Source: Paramacrobiotus metropolitanus (lineage: Eukaryota; Tardigrada; Eutardigrada; Parachela; Macrobiotidae). Taken from it: DNA of 40,121 nt. The stretch is taken from contig NW_026570571.1 in NCBI RefSeq assembly GCF_019649055.1, forward strand, positions 1 through 40,121. The letters are read 5' to 3'. The translations under genes were made by a program, and so were the position numbers. Of the stretch, positions 38,001-40,121 are shown one piece after another; positions within the stretch are counted from its first letter, which is position 1, and each line of letters opens with the position of its first letter. The notes under the pieces are model-generated. The model was not told where the DNA came from and made no database searches. It saw only the letters and a list, made by a program, of their open reading frames with translations.

Positions 38001-39240
38001 CATTCGATGACGTTTCCTTTTGTCCGCCTCGCAATCGTTGCGCAAACACGAGTGGCAAATTGATTCACAACGATGATCTGCTTTTTTCATTGTAACCTTT
38101 GTTGCATGCGTAACACCAATAATTTCTTTGAAAAAGCTGGCAGCGAATTGAGCAAGTCAAAATGATGGTCATGATGCAGCAAGACTATGCGTTTGCTCTG
38201 TTTGGGTCCGCTGTACACGATGTTGGCGTGATCTACACTCACAATAATAATCTGGTATTCGGCAAGTGCTTGCTGGAAAATGGGACATCCGCTATTGTGT
38301 ACTCTCTTTCGTCCAGTCCTGCATTCTTTATCAACGCTTTTGCTTCTTTCTGATTGAAGCTTTCCGCGCCTAATCCTTCGACACTTCTGCTTATCACCGT
38401 CCGCATAGGCCATTCCGACAACTAAAGTTTTATGAGACAAATATCAGCATTTGTTATCAAAATGACGGACTTCATTTCTGAAGCTCTTTTAGTATTATGG
38501 GAACGTCGCGGACACAGCTGCCTCTGGGAATGTCTGTGTTGCATAGTACTTCAAAGTGTTTGTCCATGCTGAATTGCTCTTCGTAAGAGTTGAGCACCCT
38601 TGCTACTTCCGCCATCCATCGTCGCACAGTAAGTTGCGATCTTTGTATCGGTGGTGTCCAAATTGGGTAGTTCAGAGATTTTGAATCGATTCACTCGTAC
38701 CATCTCTTCAGGGCGTACACCTTCTAACACATAGTCCAAAACGTGTTGCAATATCAACGTCAGAGCCATCGGAACTATCGCAAAAGGAAGGGTTTCCAAA
38801 TCAAAGCCTAAAAGATTACCTTACAATTTGCAAGTAATCTCAGACCTGTTCCAAATATTTGAAAAATGTAGCTGCGGTTTACCTTGACTGAAAAACATTT
38901 GGAATGCAAACCAAATTTTTTCCAAATTTTGAGCCGGCTTCTTCGATGTGGATATGATCAGTAATGTTTTCGAGGGCGACATCCGCTGAATCTGCAAATT
39001 CTTTTCTTATCTTCAGCTCAGTGTCTTCAACGTATAAGCGTTCAACAATATAATCAAAACAAATGCAAGGATTTGAAAAATAAATCTATTTTTAAAATGA
39101 TCGGGCTGCTAAAGGTTATTTTTCAGAAATTTACCTATTTCCGTATTCGTTTGGTCATTTGATGTTGCTGGTTCTTCCTGTTGTCGCTTCGAGGCTTCTG
39201 GTTCATCTTCCGCTGTCGCTTCCTCGAAAAGTCCATAATG
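35036..39240 (-). pseudogene. Protein-primed DNA polymerase B, spliced and multiply frameshifted
   Basis: Minus-strand homology runs from about 39240 to TGA 35036. In order: acidic N terminus ('LFEEATAEDEPEAS'), 'LDYVLEGVRPEEMVRV', a Cys/His zinc cluster (38100-37990), Exo I 'FLYFDLETYV', Exo II 'IIAHNFK' joined by splicing to 'GFDGYFILRWL', 'FPHRFN', Exo III 'YCRMDVTVL', 'EFYGCWYHGCPQC', motif A 'YYDVNSEYPYVNK', motif B 'LSKLCLN'/'FWGRLG', 'CWARLHLYKFM', and the C terminus 'LGDLTNELKPGQHIVQF'. GT-AG introns are clear at 37608-37658, 37415-37465, 35762-35835, 35505-35557 and 35369-35426 (51-74 bp). The frame breaks at about nine places, including just before the catalytic DTD of motif C (35430), in a poly-T run (37508), and near 38275, 38095, 37350, 37000, 36480, 36340 and 35330. 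No functional polymerase can be made. It would have replicated the element by protein priming. Confidence 0.9.
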
Positions 39241-39369
39241 CAATAATAGCGATCCGATTTGCAAAAATATACACCTGTGCGATTAATGTGCCAGAAATTC
39301 TCTTAGAATGTGGCAGAATAAGTTCAGACTGAAATTCATTATAAAAATCTACCTCCTTTATATACCCAG

Positions 39370-39720
39370 AGGGATCACCGATCTCGATCATCTTACGTAT
39401 ATACTGTTGCTACGGTGTCGTACGTACACGGTTATGTGTTATGTTAGAGAGATCACCGAACTCGGTGATCCATCCAAAATCCAGTGATCCCTCATACTGT
39501 TGCTACGGTGTTGTACGTACGTGATTGACCGCTGCACTCACATGGATCACCGATTCCGATAATCCCATACTTGCAAGGGTCATCAAAACCAGGAAGGATT
39601 ACCAATAACAGTGATCCGTGTCGTACATGGGATCACTGAACTCGGTGATCCGCGTTGTACAAGGGATCACTGAACTCGGTGATCCATGTCGTACAAGGGA
39701 TCACTGAAATCGGTGATCCA
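39370..39720. promoter_or_regulatory. 34-bp palindromic repeat array, right TIR and inner flank
   Basis: Several GGATCAC...GTGATCC units: the three or four within the TIR mirror those of the left TIR, and further partial units (39370, 39452, 39484) lie just inside it. A second copy of the TIR inner phrase 'ACTGTTGCTACGGTGT.GTACGT' at 39401 shows the right end underwent an additional small duplication. The array lies immediately upstream of the polymerase N-terminal exon. Confidence 0.8.
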
Positions 39721-40121
39721 TGTCGCACAAGTGAAAAAAATAGGGAAACCAAGATTGAACAGTGGTCGTGGTCGTTCGGCACATGTGTCACCGCAATAGC
39801 ATACTTACCCAACCACAGATCAAGCTTCCTGTTTTTCCTTTTTTGTTTTTTGTCACTCAAAAAGTAAAGGTAATGCACTAATCAGTATGTCATTTTCACA
39901 ATGCCATCTAACGAAACGATATTTAGTCTGCAATTTCATGACATATTTTCACAAAATCACATATTAAAAACATACCATTCGTTAAAATTCACCCCGGTCA
40001 AAAAACACACCGTTAATTATCTCCTAGGGCAGAAACACACAGACCGTTAATTATCCCCTAGGGTCTAAAATTTGGACCCCCCGGATAAAAAAAACTGGTT
40101 CAGAACCATCGGGATACTACT
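39495..40121 (-). repeat. Polinton right terminal inverted repeat
   Basis: About 627 bp, inverse of 25020-25676, ending on the last base of the window with ...GGGATACTACT. Differences from the left copy are few substitutions near the inner side and one fewer 34-bp unit, so the element is either young or its ends are being homogenised. Confidence 0.95.

Larger units (their letters stand above)
25020..40121. mobile_element. Polinton/Maverick (adintovirus-like) element, complete
   Basis: A 15102-bp unit bounded by perfect-ended inverted repeats: it opens AGTAGTATCCCGATGG and ends with the inverse on the last base of the window. AG..CT termini, long terminal repeats and a 15-kb size fit Polintons. 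It encodes the diagnostic set: integrase with chromodomain, packaging ATPase, adenain-like protease, protein-primed DNA polymerase B, hexon-like and penton-like capsid proteins. The left block (26424-32499) is plus-strand and intronless as far as seen; a PC4-like gene is minus-strand; exonuclease-like and TBP-like genes are plus-strand; the polymerase is minus-strand and spliced. Several genes carry frameshifts or stops, so this copy is a decaying provirus-like transposon. The right flank, needed to check the 6-bp target duplication, is outside the window. Confidence 0.96.

Overview
The window looks like a piece of a eukaryotic, animal nuclear genome. The best guess is a eutardigrade of the Hypsibius type: a spliced host gene at 20167-23143 has an architecture I associate with expanded eutardigrade gene families (a 'YQNTV...W.GYIQDI' N-terminal module, an F-box-like segment and an 'ERW..TLVYP.EW' C-terminal tail). 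This assignment rests on memory of that family and not on a search.

Positions 1-25019 are host chromosome, gene-poor and dense in small repeats. The clearest gene is the three-exon F-box-like gene (20167-21004, 22214-22349, 22411-23143; 568 codons, all splice phases agree). Two damaged relatives are present: a minus-strand pseudogene keeping only exons 1-2 (15429-16917) and a C-terminal fragment (6960-7385) cut off exactly at a GC-rich inverted-repeat element. Two leucine-rich-repeat gene pieces lie at 12079-12881 and 14619-14882. Between them are a 51-bp minisatellite that is open in several frames, a non-autonomous hAT-like element with a perfect 8-bp target duplication (17910-18743), several foldback/MITE elements, one nested insertion whose empty site is also in the window, and several dispersed repeat families.

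Positions 25020-40121 are one complete Polinton/Maverick (adintovirus-like) element of 15102 bp. Its terminal inverted repeats are about 657 and 627 bp, and the window ends on its last base. The plus-strand block holds a packaging ATPase (5' truncated, no Walker A), a small GG-motif hydrophobic protein, a basic repeat protein, a chromodomain integrase, a penton-like minor capsid protein, a pVI-like protein, a hexon-like double-jelly-roll major capsid protein and an adenain-like protease. A minus-strand gene encodes what I read as two tandem PC4-like domains. A plus-strand pair follows: a probable RNase H-fold/exonuclease-like protein, then a TATA-binding-protein-like gene with one in-frame stop. 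Protein-primed DNA polymerase B fills the right part on the minus strand, spliced and heavily frameshifted.

The most unusual content is transcriptional. A Polinton carrying a full two-repeat TBP-like gene and a tandem PC4-like gene also has 34-bp palindromic repeat arrays in both TIRs and in the divergent promoter between these two gene groups. This suggests an element-encoded promoter-recognition and DNA-binding system. The copy itself is decaying: polymerase, hexon, ATPase, TBP-like gene and the ends of two other genes are broken, while integrase, protease, pVI-like, PC4-like and exonuclease-like reading frames are intact.
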